Shown in pieces: positions 20,314-32,930 of a stretch of DNA of 64,000 nt. The stretch comes from Ensifer sp. IC3342. Its GTDB lineage: Bacteria; Pseudomonadota; Alphaproteobacteria; Rhizobiales; Rhizobiaceae. The position numbers were made by a program, and so were the translations under genes. The stretch covers positions 1-64,000 of the forward strand of contig NZ_JADYVE010000013.1 in NCBI RefSeq assembly GCF_020193655.1, in the 5' to 3' direction. The notes beneath the pieces were generated by a model. That model was given only the letters and a program-made list of their open reading frames with translations. It made no database searches and was not told the DNA's origin. Position 1 is the first letter of the stretch; every line of letters begins with the position of its first letter.

Positions 20314-21399
20314 TCAGTTTGCCCGTGTGACGGTAAAGCCGCGTTGACGCAGGAGCTCGACCAGGCCCTCCGCACCGGATAGGTGCAGGGCCCCAACGGC
20401 CATGAAGGCGTTGCCGCCTTTCAGGATCGGTTCTGCACGTATCGCCATGATCTTGTTGCGGTCGATGATGATGCGCTGCTCGAAATCGGCAAAGCCAAAG
20501 TCCTTTGCCGCAGTCTGCGAGGAAACGGACTTCATCATCGGCATGATCATTCCGGTGTCGCCGGAGAGATAGAGATCAGTCGTCGTCGCCATGACGTCAT
20601 CAATTGTCTTGCCGAGCGCCAACGTCTCGATCAGCGCCTGGAGGTGGAGCTCGACAGGCAGCGAGTCCATTGCCGAAAGCTGCTCGACCAATGTCTCCAG
20701 GCCCCTCAGGGTCTTCCCCTCCCTGACGGCGTCCTCCGCCAGCTTCTTGTCGAGGAAGGACGCGCCGCCGGCTTTGCGCGAGATCTCGCAGGCCGGAAGG
20801 GCGACGAAACTCGCAATCATCCACGGCTTCATCTTGGCGACGAGTGGCAGCGGAATGCCGCGTTCCTTGAGACCGCTTTCCAGCCGCACGCGATCCTCCG
20901 GCTTGAGAAAGTCGTTGATCGTCTTGTCGCCGGTAAGCATGGTGAGGTCCGGGCGCATCATGATTGCGGCTGCCGCCTTCTTGTCGTCGACGATCTCGTC
21001 CGATTCGACGATGACGATTGCCGACTTGGCAAAAGCGTCAACCGCACCTTCCGGCATCGCCAAGACGCGCGGGTCGGTGACGTGCATGGTGCCGAGCAGC
21101 CAGGAAGGTGCCGATCCTTGGGCTTCGATTTTCCAGAGGAGGCCCTTTCCGTTCGGTACCGCATCGGCCTCCCGGCGCAGCGCGGCGAGGCGCGTCGGGT
21201 CCGACTGTTCCAGTCCCGTCAAGATGTTGTTGCCGCCGCAGGCGGGTTCTTCCGCGGCGCGCGCATCCGAAATCCAAAGCAGTGCGGCGATCAGGCTCGC
21301 GAGCATCAGAAGATGCAGGGACGCGATCAGCCATAGTGTGCTGTCTGCAAGCCTGTCGGCAAGGTTGCGAACGGGTCTTGAGATCGGAAACGTCATCAT
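20314..21399 (-). CDS. TraB/GumN-family protein
   Basis: About 361 residues. An N-terminal transmembrane segment (TLWLIASLHLLMLASLIAAL) precedes the domain. The core has GLLWKIEAQGSAPSWLLGTMHVTD near the start and GALHLSGAEGLVELLRQRGFTVTR at the end. These two blocks carry the conserved GTxH and GxxHL residues of the TraB/GumN (TIKI-like) superfamily, proposed metal-dependent proteases. In-frame starts exist at 21417 (GTG) and 21399 (ATG); the ATG is chosen. Confidence 0.85.
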   Translation of the reverse strand: MMTFPISRPVRNLADRLADSTLWLIASLHLLMLASLIAALLWISDARAAEEPACGGNNILTGLEQSDPTRLAALRREADAVPNGKGLLWKIEAQGSAPSWLLGTMHVTDPRVLAMPEGAVDAFAKSAIVIVESDEIVDDKKAAAAIMMRPDLTMLTGDKTINDFLKPEDRVRLESGLKERGIPLPLVAKMKPWMIASFVALPACEISRKAGGASFLDKKLAEDAVREGKTLRGLETLVEQLSAMDSLPVELHLQALIETLALGKTIDDVMATTTDLYLSGDTGMIMPMMKSVSSQTAAKDFGFADFEQRIIIDRNKIMAIRAEPILKGGNAFMAVGALHLSGAEGLVELLRQRGFTVTRAN

Positions 21400-21546
21400 C
21401 GGGCACCGATTCTGCACAATTCTACTCGAAGTGGCGCAATTCCGGACGGAAGACCGCCGCTATCCTGGAATTGCTTTCTCGAACCCTACGCTGCGGTGGT
21501 CACGGGTTCCTTAACGGGCTTGGTTAATCCGGCAGTCCGCCGAATT

Positions 21547-22482
21547 TCAGGCACGGGGATGGGCGCGATCGTAAATTTCCAAGAGGCGCGCCGAATCGAC
21601 GCCCGTGTAGACCTGCGTCGTCGAGAGGCTGGCATGGCCGAGCAGCTCCTGGATGGTACGCAGGTCGCCACCGCCGGCGAGAAGATGCGTGGCGAAGGAA
21701 TGGCGCAGAGCATGTGGCGTTGCCGAATCGGGAAGACCGAGGGCGGCGCGCAGTTTCTGCATCTCGCGCTGGATGATGGCCGGCTGGAGCGTGGCGCCGC
21801 GGGCGCCGCGGAACAGCGGTGCCTCTGCAGCGAGTTGGTAGGGGCAAATCCTGGTGTAGGCGGCCACGGCCTCGGACGCGGCGGCAATGAGCGGGACGAT
21901 TCGCGTCTTGCCGCCCTTGCCGCTGACGCGCAACGATGAGCTGGCGCCGGCGAAATCGTTGGGCGTGAGCGCGAGCGCTTCCGATATGCGCAGGCCGCAG
22001 CCGTAGAGAAGCGTCAGAATGGCGGCATTGCGGGCGGCGATCCAGGGTTCCTCCGCAAGCTGCGCCTCCGCCGTTACGACCTTCAGCGCCTCGCGGTCCG
22101 TCAACGGTTTCGGCAGGGATTTCGGCTGCTTCGGCGAGCGCACGGCCTGAGCCCCCGCGGCGTTGGCGAGACCATTTTTCTCCAGATAACGCAGGAAAGA
22201 GCGCAGGCCAGCAAGCCCGCGTCCAAGCGTACGCGCGCCCGCGCCGTGTTTCCGCCGCTGCGCCAGAAAGCCGCGCAGATCGGCGGGGCGCAAAGCGGCG
22301 ATATCCGACAGGCGAGGCGGCCCGGCGAGATGGCCTGTCAGGAAGGTCAGGAATTGCCGCGTGTCGCGCTCATAGGCGTCGACCGTCTTTGCAGACAGGC
22401 GGCGCTCCTTCGTGAGGCTCGCCAGCCAGCGCTGGCGTTCCGTCATGACTTCGGGGTGACCAATTGTAAGAAGCTCGTTCAT
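21547..22482 (-). CDS. xerC: Tyrosine recombinase XerC
   Basis: 311 residues. SAM-like N-terminal domain (TKERRLSAKTVDAYERDTRQFLTFL) and catalytic domain with YGCGLRISEALAL (Arg I), HALRHSFATHLL (His-x-x-Arg), LGHASLSTTQVYT (His and nucleophilic Tyr). With XerD it resolves chromosome dimers at dif. The Met at 22482 gives the expected length and N-terminus; an earlier in-frame codon at 22515 would add 11 residues. Confidence 0.94.
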   Translation of the reverse strand: MNELLTIGHPEVMTERQRWLASLTKERRLSAKTVDAYERDTRQFLTFLTGHLAGPPRLSDIAALRPADLRGFLAQRRKHGAGARTLGRGLAGLRSFLRYLEKNGLANAAGAQAVRSPKQPKSLPKPLTDREALKVVTAEAQLAEEPWIAARNAAILTLLYGCGLRISEALALTPNDFAGASSSLRVSGKGGKTRIVPLIAAASEAVAAYTRICPYQLAAEAPLFRGARGATLQPAIIQREMQKLRAALGLPDSATPHALRHSFATHLLAGGGDLRTIQELLGHASLSTTQVYTGVDSARLLEIYDRAHPRA

Positions 22483-22605
22483 CGTCGCTCCGGCGATTCC
22501 GTGTGCCGTACACAATGTCGCCGGGCGTCTTATGTTTTTGCTAACGCACTTCTTTTTGCCGTCGCACTCTTGGAATTTGTCATTGTTCGATCATATTGAA
22601 CTGCG

Positions 22606-23565
22606 ATGTTCGGTCAGCAAAACGCGGATGGGAATATGGCGAGACGGGATATGGGGGGCGGATTCGCGCATTTTGCTGAGGCCATTGCCCTGGTTTCACA
22701 AGGGCAGCCCGGCCATATCGTCGACACGCTGATTGCCGAGCGCGGCAAGAAGATCGTCCGGCATCCGTTGTGGCCGGTGATGCGCCCCTTTCTCTACACG
22801 CTGCTCAACTATCGCAAGGCGATCGAGTTCGCCGATGCTGTCGCGAACATGCCCGGTTTTCAGGCGTTCGAGCACTTGAGTTCGCTGCTTTCGCTCGATA
22901 TTCGCGTCGACAAGGCCGAGCGCATTCCGGCAAAGGGAGGCTTTCTCCTCGTCAGCAATCATCCGACCGGCATTGCCGATGGCATAGCGGTCTTCGATCT
23001 TTTGAAGTCGAGTCGGCCAGACATGATGTTCTTCGCCAACCGCGACGCGATGAGGGTCAATCCGCGATTCGTCGAGATGGTCATTCCGGTCGAATGGCGC
23101 GAAGAATACAAGAGCAAGCTCAAGGCCCGCGAAACGCTGCAGGTCACCAATCGCGCCATAGAAGAGGGCAAGGCAACCGTGCTTTTCCCTTCGGGCCGCA
23201 TCGCCTACTGGGCCGATGGGCGACTCAACGAACGTCCATGGAAAAGCTCCGCCGTCGGTTTTGCGCGCAAATACTGCTTGCCGATCCTGCCGGTGCATAT
23301 GAGCGCGCGCAATTCCGGTCTCTTCTACTGGTTTGCCAAATGGTCGACGGAACTGCGCGACATGACGGTGTTCCATGAACTTCTGAACAAGAAGGGCGAC
23401 CTTTTCGATTTCCGCGTCGGCAATCTGATCGCGCCCGAAGCGCTTGACGGCGATCCGGTTGATGTCACGCGTGCGCTGGAAAGGCATACGGTCTACGAAC
23501 TCGCCGCCGACAGCGATTCGGTGTTCGATCCCGGGAGCGCTGCGGCATTCGGCCGCGCCGGGTGA
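22606..23565 (+). CDS. PlsC-like (GNAT/1-acyl-glycerol-3-phosphate) acyltransferase
   Basis: 319 residues. The acyltransferase motif is NHPTGIADG (the NHx4D type). Further family blocks are FFANRDAMRVNP, the TVLFPSGRIAYW strand resembling the phosphate/glycerol-binding FPEGxR motif, and ILPVHMSARNSG. It probably acylates a glycerolipid or ornithine-lipid precursor at the inner membrane; the exact acceptor cannot be told from sequence. An alternative ATG at 22636 has a better ribosome site. It is divergent from xerC. Confidence 0.82.
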   Translation: MFGQQNADGNMARRDMGGGFAHFAEAIALVSQGQPGHIVDTLIAERGKKIVRHPLWPVMRPFLYTLLNYRKAIEFADAVANMPGFQAFEHLSSLLSLDIRVDKAERIPAKGGFLLVSNHPTGIADGIAVFDLLKSSRPDMMFFANRDAMRVNPRFVEMVIPVEWREEYKSKLKARETLQVTNRAIEEGKATVLFPSGRIAYWADGRLNERPWKSSAVGFARKYCLPILPVHMSARNSGLFYWFAKWSTELRDMTVFHELLNKKGDLFDFRVGNLIAPEALDGDPVDVTRALERHTVYELAADSDSVFDPGSAAAFGRAG

Positions 23566-23628
23566 TCCGCAAGGACGGCGCGACCTGGATCGACGGCATG
23601 CGCCTCACAGGCCACATCGATGACCAAT

Positions 23629-23658
23629 GAAAAGGGCCCCGCATCGCTGCGAGGCCCC
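23629..23658 (-). terminator. Rho-independent terminator after the transaldolase gene
   Basis: On the minus strand a long GC stem (GGGGCC-TCGCA pairing across GCGA with TGCG-GGGCCC) is followed by TTTTC. It lies 20 bases downstream of the transaldolase stop. Confidence 0.75.
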
Positions 23659-23678
23659 ATCCAAGATTTCTATGCCGA

Positions 23679-24332
23679 TCAGCCGATCTTCTGGCCGGTT
23701 TTTGCCCAGTCGGCCAGGAACATTTCCAGGCCCTTGTCCGTGAGCGGGTGCTTAACGAGCGCCTTCAGCGTTGCCGGCGGCGCGGTGACGACGTCGGCGC
23801 CGATGAGGGCGGCTTCCTTGACGTGGTTCACCGTGCGCACGGAGGCCGCGAGGATTTCCGTCTCGTAGCCGTAATTGTCGAAGATGTGGCGGATTTCACG
23901 AATGAGATCCATGCCATCGAAGGCGATGTCGTCGAGGCGGCCGATGAAGGGCGAAACGAAGGTCGCGCCGGCCTTGGCGGCAAGCAGAGCCTGGTTCGCG
24001 GAGAAGCAGAGGGTGACGTTCGTCTGGTGACCGTCCGAGGTCAGCGCCTTGCAGGCCTTGAGGCCGTCAAGCGTCAGCGGCACCTTGATGCAGATGTTGT
24101 CGGCGATCTTCGAAAGGGCGGCCGCCTCCTTCATCATCTCGCTGTATTCGGTTGCCGTCACTTCCGCAGAAACCGGTCCGTCGACGATCGAGCAGATTTC
24201 CTTGGTGACTTCAACGATGTCGCGGCCCGACTTGAGGATCAGCGAGGGGTTGGTGGTGACGCCGTCGAGCAGGCCGAGGTCATTCAGTTCCCGGATTTCC
24301 TTCACATCGGCGGTATCAACGAAAAATTTCAT
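23679..24332 (-). CDS. tal: Transaldolase / fructose-6-phosphate aldolase (small type)
   Basis: 217 residues, the length of the small FSA/TalC class. It opens [18 protein letters not shown] and contains [10 protein letters not shown], the Schiff-base lysine in NICIKVPLT, and SPFIGRLDD. The enzyme moves a dihydroxyacetone unit in the pentose phosphate pathway or cleaves fructose 6-phosphate. The start at 24332 follows a GGGAGACACC ribosome site. It is divergent from priA. Confidence 0.93.
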   Translation of the reverse strand: MKFFVDTADVKEIRELNDLGLLDGVTTNPSLILKSGRDIVEVTKEICSIVDGPVSAEVTATEYSEMMKEAAALSKIADNICIKVPLTLDGLKACKALTSDGHQTNVTLCFSANQALLAAKAGATFVSPFIGRLDDIAFDGMDLIREIRHIFDNYGYETEILAASVRTVNHVKEAALIGADVVTAPPATLKALVKHPLTDKGLEMFLADWAKTGQKIG

Positions 24333-24511
24333 AGAGGTGTCTCCCTTGGGGCGTGATTGCCGTTCGGGCGCATATCTGCCGGACGGAAAATCCGCGGGCA
24401 GAAACCGCGCGTTGAAACTCTGATGGAACCGTGACAAACCCTGCTTTCTGCAAGGCAGCGGTTCGCTGCGCAGTTTTCTTTAACTGAAAGCGGTGGCAAG
24501 GTCACGGCAAA

Positions 24512-26716
24512 ATGACTCTTGATTCAACCGATTTATTCGGAGCCATATCCGACCGCCGCATTGTGCCCGTCCTGGTGCCGATGCCGGCGCCGAAGGCCTA
24601 TTCCTATGCGGTGCCGGATGGCATGGCGGTCGAGCCGGGATCGATCGTGCAGGTGCCGCTGGGGCCTCGTCTCGTCGTGGGCGTCGTCTGGGACGGCGCC
24701 GACGATGGCACGGTCGATCCGAAGAAATTGAAGCAGATCGCGAAGGTGTTCGACTGCCCGCCGCTGACGGGCGACATGCGGGCCTTTCTCGATTGGGTGG
24801 CGGCCTATACGGTGACACCGCCCGGCCTCGTCGCACGCATGGCGTTGCGCGCGCCGACGGCATTCGATCCGGAGCCGATGGTGGAAGCGCTGCGGCTGAC
24901 GGATCAGCGGCCGGAGCGCATGACGTCGGCGCGCGAACGGGTCATCGCGGCGGCAAGCGACGGCTTTTCCTGGACGCGATCCGGGCTCGCGCATGCGGCG
25001 GGCGTTTCCTCGAGCGTCGTCGACGGCCTCACCGCGCAGGGCGTGTTCGTAACCGTCTTCATGCCGCCGCCGCCCGTTGTCGCCCCGCCAGATCCGGATT
25101 TCGCCGCTCCCCGGCTGGAGGGCGCGCAAAAAGATGCCGCAGCCGACCTGCTGGCGGCCGTGGAAGAAGGACGATTCTCCGTTTCCCTGATCGACGGCAT
25201 CACGGGCTCCGGCAAGACCGAGGTCTATTTCGAGGCGATCGCCGCGACCTTGCGCGCCGGCAAGCAGGTGCTGATCCTGCTGCCGGAAATCGCGCTTACG
25301 GCAAGTTTCCTCGAACGCTTCCAGGACCGCTTTGGTGCGAAGCCGGCGGAATGGCATTCGGACCTCGCGCCGCGAACGCGCGAGAAGGTATGGCGGCAGG
25401 TGACGACCGGCCAGGTGCGTGTCGTCGCGGGCGCCCGCTCGGCACTCTTCCTGCCCTTCGAGGACCTTGGCCTGATCATCGTCGACGAGGAGCATGATCC
25501 GGCCTACAAGCAGGAGGACCGCGTCTTCTACAACGCCCGCGATATGGCGGTCGTGCGCGGGCGGATCAGCGGCTTTCCGGTCGTCCTGGTATCGGCAACG
25601 CCATCAGTCGAAAGCCGGGTGAACGGAGAGATGGGCCGCTACCGGCCGATCCACCTGCCGACGCGCTTCGGCGATGCGGCGCTACCGCATCTCGGCGTCG
25701 TCGATATGCGCCGCTATCCGCCCGAGCGTGGCGGCTTTCTTTCGCCGGTGCTCCTCAACCAGATCGGCAAGGCGATCGGCCGCGGCGAACAGGCACTCTT
25801 GTTTTTGAACCGGCGCGGCTACGCGCCCTTGACGCTCTGCCGCGTCTGCGGCCATCGCTTCCAGTGCCCGGACTGCTCGAGCTGGCTCGTCGAGCACCGC
25901 TTTCGCGGCCAGATCCAGTGCCATCACTGCGGCTATTCCGAAAGGACGCCCGAAGCCTGTCCCGAATGCGGTACGCTCGATCACCTGGTCGCCTGCGGCC
26001 CCGGAGTCGAGCGCGTTGCCGAGGAGGTTGAGCGGCATTTTCCCGAGGCCCGGACGATCGTGCTCTCCTCCGACCTGATGGGTGTCAAGCGGCTGAGGCT
26101 GGAACTGGAGGCGATCGCGCGCGGCGAAGCGGACATCGTCATCGGCACGCAGCTCGTTGCCAAGGGCCATAACTTCCCGATGATGACGCTGGTCGGCATC
26201 GTTGACGCCGATCTCGGCCTCGCCAACGGCGATCCGCGGGCGGCAGAGCGGACGTTTCAGTTGCTCTCGCAGGTAACGGGGCGCGCCGGGCGAACCGGCC
26301 TGAAGAGCCTTGGCCTGCTGCAGACCTATCAGCCGCAGCATCCGGTGATGCAGGCGATCGTCTCGGGCGATTCGGACGCCTTCTACGAGCGCGAGATCAA
26401 CGAGCGGGAACGCGCCGCCCTGCCGCCCTTCGGTCGGCTAGCCTCGATCATCGTTTCGGCCGACACGCGCAACGACGCCGAAAGCCATGCGCGCGGCTTG
26501 CGCATGGCCGCCCCGCGCGTCGACGGCATCTCGATCCTCGGTCCGGCCGAGGCGCCGCTTGCGCTCATCCGCGGCCGCCATCGCTTCCGGCTGCTCGTCC
26601 ACGGACGGCGCAACAGCGACATGCAGGCCTTCGTCAAGGCGATGATTGCCGGCGGGCCCAAGGAGAGGGGATCGATCAGCGTGCAGCTCGACATCGATCC
26701 GCAGAGTTTTCTGTGA
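24512..26716 (+). CDS. priA: Primosomal protein N' (replication restart helicase)
   Basis: 734 residues. N-terminal DNA-binding domain (VPVLVPMPAPKAYSYAVPDG), then helicase motifs: Walker A GITGSGKTEVYFEA around residues 228-240, DEEHD around 325, and VSATPSVES. Eight zinc-ligand cysteines are in CRVCGHRFQCPDCS...CHHCGYSE...CPECG (about 446-487). QVTGRAGR is helicase motif VI. PriA reloads the replisome at collapsed forks. It ends before a small membrane-protein gene. Confidence 0.97.
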   Translation: MTLDSTDLFGAISDRRIVPVLVPMPAPKAYSYAVPDGMAVEPGSIVQVPLGPRLVVGVVWDGADDGTVDPKKLKQIAKVFDCPPLTGDMRAFLDWVAAYTVTPPGLVARMALRAPTAFDPEPMVEALRLTDQRPERMTSARERVIAAASDGFSWTRSGLAHAAGVSSSVVDGLTAQGVFVTVFMPPPPVVAPPDPDFAAPRLEGAQKDAAADLLAAVEEGRFSVSLIDGITGSGKTEVYFEAIAATLRAGKQVLILLPEIALTASFLERFQDRFGAKPAEWHSDLAPRTREKVWRQVTTGQVRVVAGARSALFLPFEDLGLIIVDEEHDPAYKQEDRVFYNARDMAVVRGRISGFPVVLVSATPSVESRVNGEMGRYRPIHLPTRFGDAALPHLGVVDMRRYPPERGGFLSPVLLNQIGKAIGRGEQALLFLNRRGYAPLTLCRVCGHRFQCPDCSSWLVEHRFRGQIQCHHCGYSERTPEACPECGTLDHLVACGPGVERVAEEVERHFPEARTIVLSSDLMGVKRLRLELEAIARGEADIVIGTQLVAKGHNFPMMTLVGIVDADLGLANGDPRAAERTFQLLSQVTGRAGRTGLKSLGLLQTYQPQHPVMQAIVSGDSDAFYEREINERERAALPPFGRLASIIVSADTRNDAESHARGLRMAAPRVDGISILGPAEAPLALIRGRHRFRLLVHGRRNSDMQAFVKAMIAGGPKERGSISVQLDIDPQSFL

Positions 26717-26846
26717 TCGATGGCTTGAACGCGACGCAGCGGATTCACATCGGCGCCGACATGCGCTAGACCTCCCCCGGTGCTGCGTCCGCGGGGAATC
26801 ACCCGAGCGCGACGCCAACGGGGATGATTCCATCAGCGGGGACGGC

Positions 26847-27233
26847 ATGGAGTTCTACATTCCGACGGAAACCGGAGAGTTTCTGGCATTTTGCGCGGCT
26901 GCGGCAGCGGCACTCATCGGCCTTGTCATGCTCTTTGCACCGCGCCTTGCCTTTCGCGCGGCCGGCATCGGCATTGCCGAAGGGCGCCGCGGCGGGCTTG
27001 CGGAAGCGCGCTCCACAATGGGCGGCATGCATGTCGGTCTTGGCCTCGGCGCCATCCTGCTCGGCCAACCTATGGTCTACCTCGCCGTCGGCGCCGCCTT
27101 CGCGCTCGCCGCCTTCGGCCGCATCCTGTCGATGATGAGCGACAATGGCGGGACACTTTTCAACTGGATCGCCCTTGCCATTCAGGCGGTGCTTGCGATC
27201 CTTCCGCTTGCATACGTTTTCGGGCTGATCTGA
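26847..27233 (+). CDS. Small four-helix membrane protein (DUF4345-like)
   Basis: 128 residues with four predicted membrane segments (about 12-30, 58-76, 80-95 and 103-125). The segment GLAEARSTMGGMHVGLGLGAIL holds the arginine and conserved glycines seen in DUF4345-type proteins. The function is unknown. The ATG at 26847 is preferred, as upstream in-frame codons fall in priA. It stands alone between priA and the atp promoter region. Confidence 0.7.
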   Translation: MEFYIPTETGEFLAFCAAAAAALIGLVMLFAPRLAFRAAGIGIAEGRRGGLAEARSTMGGMHVGLGLGAILLGQPMVYLAVGAAFALAAFGRILSMMSDNGGTLFNWIALAIQAVLAILPLAYVFGLI

Positions 27234-27482
27234 CGCGTATCGATACGATTTCAACGTTCCGTTCCGGATTAACGGCAAAATTCGGCCGATGAGGGTCGAC
27301 TTATGCCGCATTCCTGCCGTTGGCGTGTTGCGAGTCCAAACATCCTATGCTAGACGAACCGCGAATTGCGGGGGAAGTGGGTCGAACGGCCTCGATATCC
27401 TGCGAGTTATTGCAGCAAATTCAAGATGTTAAGTGAACGGTTCGCCGCAGCTGACGTTCTTGGATGATTTTGAGAGAAGCTT

Positions 27483-28049
27483 GTGCCCGTGGCAGACACA
27501 TCCCAGCTTATTTCCGGTGTTGCAGAAAGATATGCGTCCTCGCTCTTCGAACTCGCTCTCGAGGCAGGTTCGCTCGATGCGGTCGGTGCCGATCTCAATC
27601 GCGTCCAGGCGCTGATCGATGGCAGTGACGATCTGAAGCGCCTGATCGTGAGCCCCGTCTTTTCTGCCGACGACCAGTTCAAGGCCATTTCCGCGGTCGC
27701 CGAAAAGGCTGGCATCTCCGGGCTGGTCGGCAACTTCCTCAAGGTCGTTGCCCGTAACCGCCGCCTTTTTGCGCTGCCGGGCATCATCAAGGCATTCCGC
27801 CTGATTGCGGCGCGCCACCGCGGCGAAATTTCCGCCGACGTCACGTCGGCCCATGCGCTGACCCAGGCGCAGGAAACTGAATTGAAGGCGACGCTCAAGG
27901 GCGTCACCGGCAAAGACGTGGCGGTAAACGTCACCGTCGACCCGTCTATTCTTGGAGGTCTGATCGTCAAGGTCGGTTCCCGCCAGATTGACACCTCCCT
28001 TCGCACCAAACTCTCTACCCTTAAGCTTGCACTGAAAGAGGTCGGCTGA
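27483..28049 (+). CDS. atpH: ATP synthase F1 delta subunit
   Basis: 188 residues. It connects F1 to the peripheral stalk. The N-terminal helical domain ([15 protein letters not shown]) and the C-terminal block [23 protein letters not shown] are typical. The start is a GTG; a second GTG two codons later is possible. First gene of atpHAGDC, overlapping atpA by 1 bp. The F0 genes are not here, as expected in alphaproteobacteria, where they lie elsewhere. Confidence 0.96.
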   Translation: MPVADTSQLISGVAERYASSLFELALEAGSLDAVGADLNRVQALIDGSDDLKRLIVSPVFSADDQFKAISAVAEKAGISGLVGNFLKVVARNRRLFALPGIIKAFRLIAARHRGEISADVTSAHALTQAQETELKATLKGVTGKDVAVNVTVDPSILGGLIVKVGSRQIDTSLRTKLSTLKLALKEVG

Positions 28050-29578
28050 TGGATATCCGCGCCGCGGAAATTTCCGCAATTCTCAAAGATCAGATCAAAA
28101 ATTTCGGCCAGGAAGCAGAAGTCTCCGAAGTTGGCCAGGTGCTTTCCGTCGGTGACGGTATCGCCCGCGTCTACGGCCTCGACAACGTTCAGGCAGGCGA
28201 GATGGTCGAATTCCCGGGTGGAATTCGCGGCATGGCGCTGAACCTCGAAGCCGACAACGTCGGTGTGGTTATTTTCGGTTCCGACCGTGACATCAAGGAA
28301 GGCGACACCGTCAAGCGGACCGGCGCCATCGTGGACGTCCCGGTTGGTCCGGAACTGCTCGGCCGCGTCGTCGATGCGCTCGGCAACCCGATCGACGGCA
28401 AGGGCCCGATCAACGCCAAGCAGCGCGCCCGCGTTGACGTCAAGGCTCCCGGCATCATTCCGCGCAAGTCGGTTCATGAGCCGATGTCGACCGGCCTCAA
28501 GGCGATCGACGCCCTCATCCCGGTCGGCCGCGGCCAGCGCGAGCTCGTCATCGGCGACCGCCAGACCGGCAAGACCGCGATCATCCTCGACACCTTCCTG
28601 AACCAGAAGCCGATCCACGACAACGGCCCGGAGCAGGACAAGCTCTACTGCGTTTACGTCGCCATCGGCCAGAAGCGTTCGACCGTTGCTCAGTTCGTGA
28701 AGGTTCTCGAAGAGCGCGGCGCCCTGCAGTACTCGATCATCATCGCTGCAACCGCTTCCGATCCGGCTCCGATGCAGTACCTCGCTCCGTTCGCTGGCTG
28801 CGCGATGGGCGAGTACTTCCGCGACAACGGCAAGCATGCGCTGATCGGCTATGACGACCTTTCCAAGCAGGCCGTCGCCTACCGTCAGATGTCGCTGCTC
28901 TTGCGCCGCCCGCCGGGCCGCGAAGCCTATCCGGGCGATGTTTTCTACCTGCATTCTCGCCTCTTGGAGCGCGCCGCGAAGCTCAACGACGACAATGGCG
29001 CCGGCTCGCTGACGGCTCTGCCGGTCATCGAAACGCAGGGCAACGACGTGTCCGCGTTCATCCCGACCAACGTGATCTCGATCACCGACGGCCAGATCTT
29101 CCTTGAAACCGACCTGTTCTACCAAGGCATCCGTCCGGCCGTTAACGTCGGTCTGTCGGTTTCGCGCGTCGGCTCCTCGGCGCAGATCAAGGCGATGAAG
29201 CAGGTCGCAGGCTCGATCAAGGGCGAACTCGCGCAGTACCGCGAAATGGCGGCCTTCGCACAGTTCGGCTCGGACCTCGATGCCGCAACGCAGCGCCTGC
29301 TTAACCGCGGTGCCCGCCTGACCGAACTTCTGAAGCAGCCGCAGTTCTCGCCGCTGAAGACGGAGGAGCAGGTGGCGGTGATCTTCGCCGGCGTCAACGG
29401 CTACCTCGACAAGCTGCCGGTCAACCAGGTCGGCAAGTTCGAACAGGGCCTGCTCTCCTACCTGCGCTCGGAAGGCAAGGACGTGCTGGAAACGATCCGC
29501 ACGGAAAAGGCGATTTCCGACGACACCAAGGGCAAGCTGAAGGCTGCAATCGACACCTTCGCCAAGTCTTTCGCCTGA
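28049..29578 (+). CDS. atpA: ATP synthase F1 alpha subunit
   Basis: 509 residues. Non-catalytic nucleotide-binding subunit of F1, alternating with beta. Walker [10 protein letters not shown] lies at about 169-177. The arginine-finger region is in [17 protein letters not shown], and the N-terminal beta-barrel is intact. It overlaps atpH by 1 bp; atpG follows after 27 bp. Confidence 0.98.
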   Translation: MDIRAAEISAILKDQIKNFGQEAEVSEVGQVLSVGDGIARVYGLDNVQAGEMVEFPGGIRGMALNLEADNVGVVIFGSDRDIKEGDTVKRTGAIVDVPVGPELLGRVVDALGNPIDGKGPINAKQRARVDVKAPGIIPRKSVHEPMSTGLKAIDALIPVGRGQRELVIGDRQTGKTAIILDTFLNQKPIHDNGPEQDKLYCVYVAIGQKRSTVAQFVKVLEERGALQYSIIIAATASDPAPMQYLAPFAGCAMGEYFRDNGKHALIGYDDLSKQAVAYRQMSLLLRRPPGREAYPGDVFYLHSRLLERAAKLNDDNGAGSLTALPVIETQGNDVSAFIPTNVISITDGQIFLETDLFYQGIRPAVNVGLSVSRVGSSAQIKAMKQVAGSIKGELAQYREMAAFAQFGSDLDAATQRLLNRGARLTELLKQPQFSPLKTEEQVAVIFAGVNGYLDKLPVNQVGKFEQGLLSYLRSEGKDVLETIRTEKAISDDTKGKLKAAIDTFAKSFA

Positions 29579-29605
29579 GCGGATTTCATTTAGGACGGAC
29601 AACGG

Positions 29606-32025
<2,420 letters not shown>

Positions 32026-32035
32026 TTTGCATCGT

Positions 32036-32069
32036 AAACCGTGGCGCGAGATTTCGTGCCACGGTTTTC
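32036..32069 (+). terminator. Terminator-like hairpin between atpD and atpC
   Basis: A 10-bp perfect stem AAACCGTGGC / GCCACGGTTT (32036-32045 with 32058-32067), extended inwards by further pairs, is followed by TTCATT. It starts 11 bases after the atpD stop and 78 bases before atpC. It looks like a partial terminator or a processing site inside the operon. Confidence 0.6.
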
Positions 32070-32146
32070 ATTCTGCTGCGACGAGCGGCGGAGAACATGC
32101 CCCAGCCGCTGCCAACGGGCGGCGCGCACACCAGAAGTGAATGGTC

Positions 32147-32551
32147 ATGGCCGACAGTTTCAATTTTGAGCTTGTTTCCCCCGAGCGCCTACTGCTTTCG
32201 GAAAAGGTAACGGAAGTTGTCATCCCGGCAACCGAGGGCGAGATGACCGTGATGGCCAATCACGCGCCGACGATGACGACCGTCAAGCCGGGCGTGGTTA
32301 CCGTGAAGATGGCTGACGGCAAGACCGAGCGTTTCGCAGTTTTCGGCGGCTTTGCCGATATTCTGCCGACCGGCTGCACGTTGCTTGCCGAGTCCGCCGT
32401 CCACGTTGACGAACTCGATCGCACGGTGCTGGAAAACCGCATCGATGCAGTTCGCGCCGAACTGGAAGGCGCGGGCGACGAGAAGAAGACCCGTCTCGAG
32501 CAATTCATCGCCGAACTGACGAAGCTCGGGGAGATCGTCATCCCGGCCTGA
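32147..32551 (+). CDS. atpC: ATP synthase F1 epsilon subunit
   Basis: 134 residues. It binds the gamma shaft and inhibits ATP hydrolysis. Beta-sandwich opening ADSFNFELVSPERLLLSEKV and the family block EGEMTVMANHAPTMTTVKPG are clear. The ATG at 32147 fits the family N-terminus; an ATG two codons upstream (32141) is also possible. Last gene of the operon, separated from atpD by 121 bp containing a hairpin, and followed by a strong terminator. Confidence 0.95.
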   Translation: MADSFNFELVSPERLLLSEKVTEVVIPATEGEMTVMANHAPTMTTVKPGVVTVKMADGKTERFAVFGGFADILPTGCTLLAESAVHVDELDRTVLENRIDAVRAELEGAGDEKKTRLEQFIAELTKLGEIVIPA

Positions 32552-32584
32552 AAGGGCCATCCCGATAAGGGATAATGCCTATCG

Positions 32585-32608
32585 AACCCCGCCTCGAGCG
32601 GGGTTTTT
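32585..32608 (+). terminator. Rho-independent terminator of atpHAGDC
   Basis: Perfect 8-bp stem AACCCCGC / GCGGGGTT with a 5-nt loop and a run of T residues (to 32608), 33 bases after the atpC stop. Confidence 0.9.
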
Positions 32609-32717
32609 CGTGTTTGGTGCAACCGCCGCCGCACTCGCTGGGACGATGTCGGCAAGTCCGGTCGAGTGACTGGACGTTATTACTGGGATGTCGCCCGCGA
32701 TCTTGCGCCCTCAGCCT

Positions 32718-32793
32718 GACCCTCACCCCGCAGGCGGGGAGGGGGACGGGAGCGTGTCGCGAGTGTTCTTCGCCCGCTTGCGGGGTGAGGGGA
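32718..32793. repeat. RIME-like palindromic repeat
   Basis: The element begins ACCCTCACCCCGC and ends GCGGGGTGAGGGG, so its ends are inverted repeats, with an inner CCCGCAGGCGGGG hairpin. This is the layout of the rhizobial intergenic mosaic element. It is the first of two such elements in the 607-bp gap between atpC and the lysine-dehydrogenase-like gene. Confidence 0.65.
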
Positions 32794-32930
32794 TGCCTGG
32801 CTTCCAGGCTAGGCCAGGATGGAAGACTGGCTTCGAAACGGCCATAGTCATCAAAATGAGTGGTTGCGGGACTGTCGGCGCGATACGTACAGAAGTCTGG
32901 ATGCGCCGCGATGATCTCGCGCCCTGCGAC

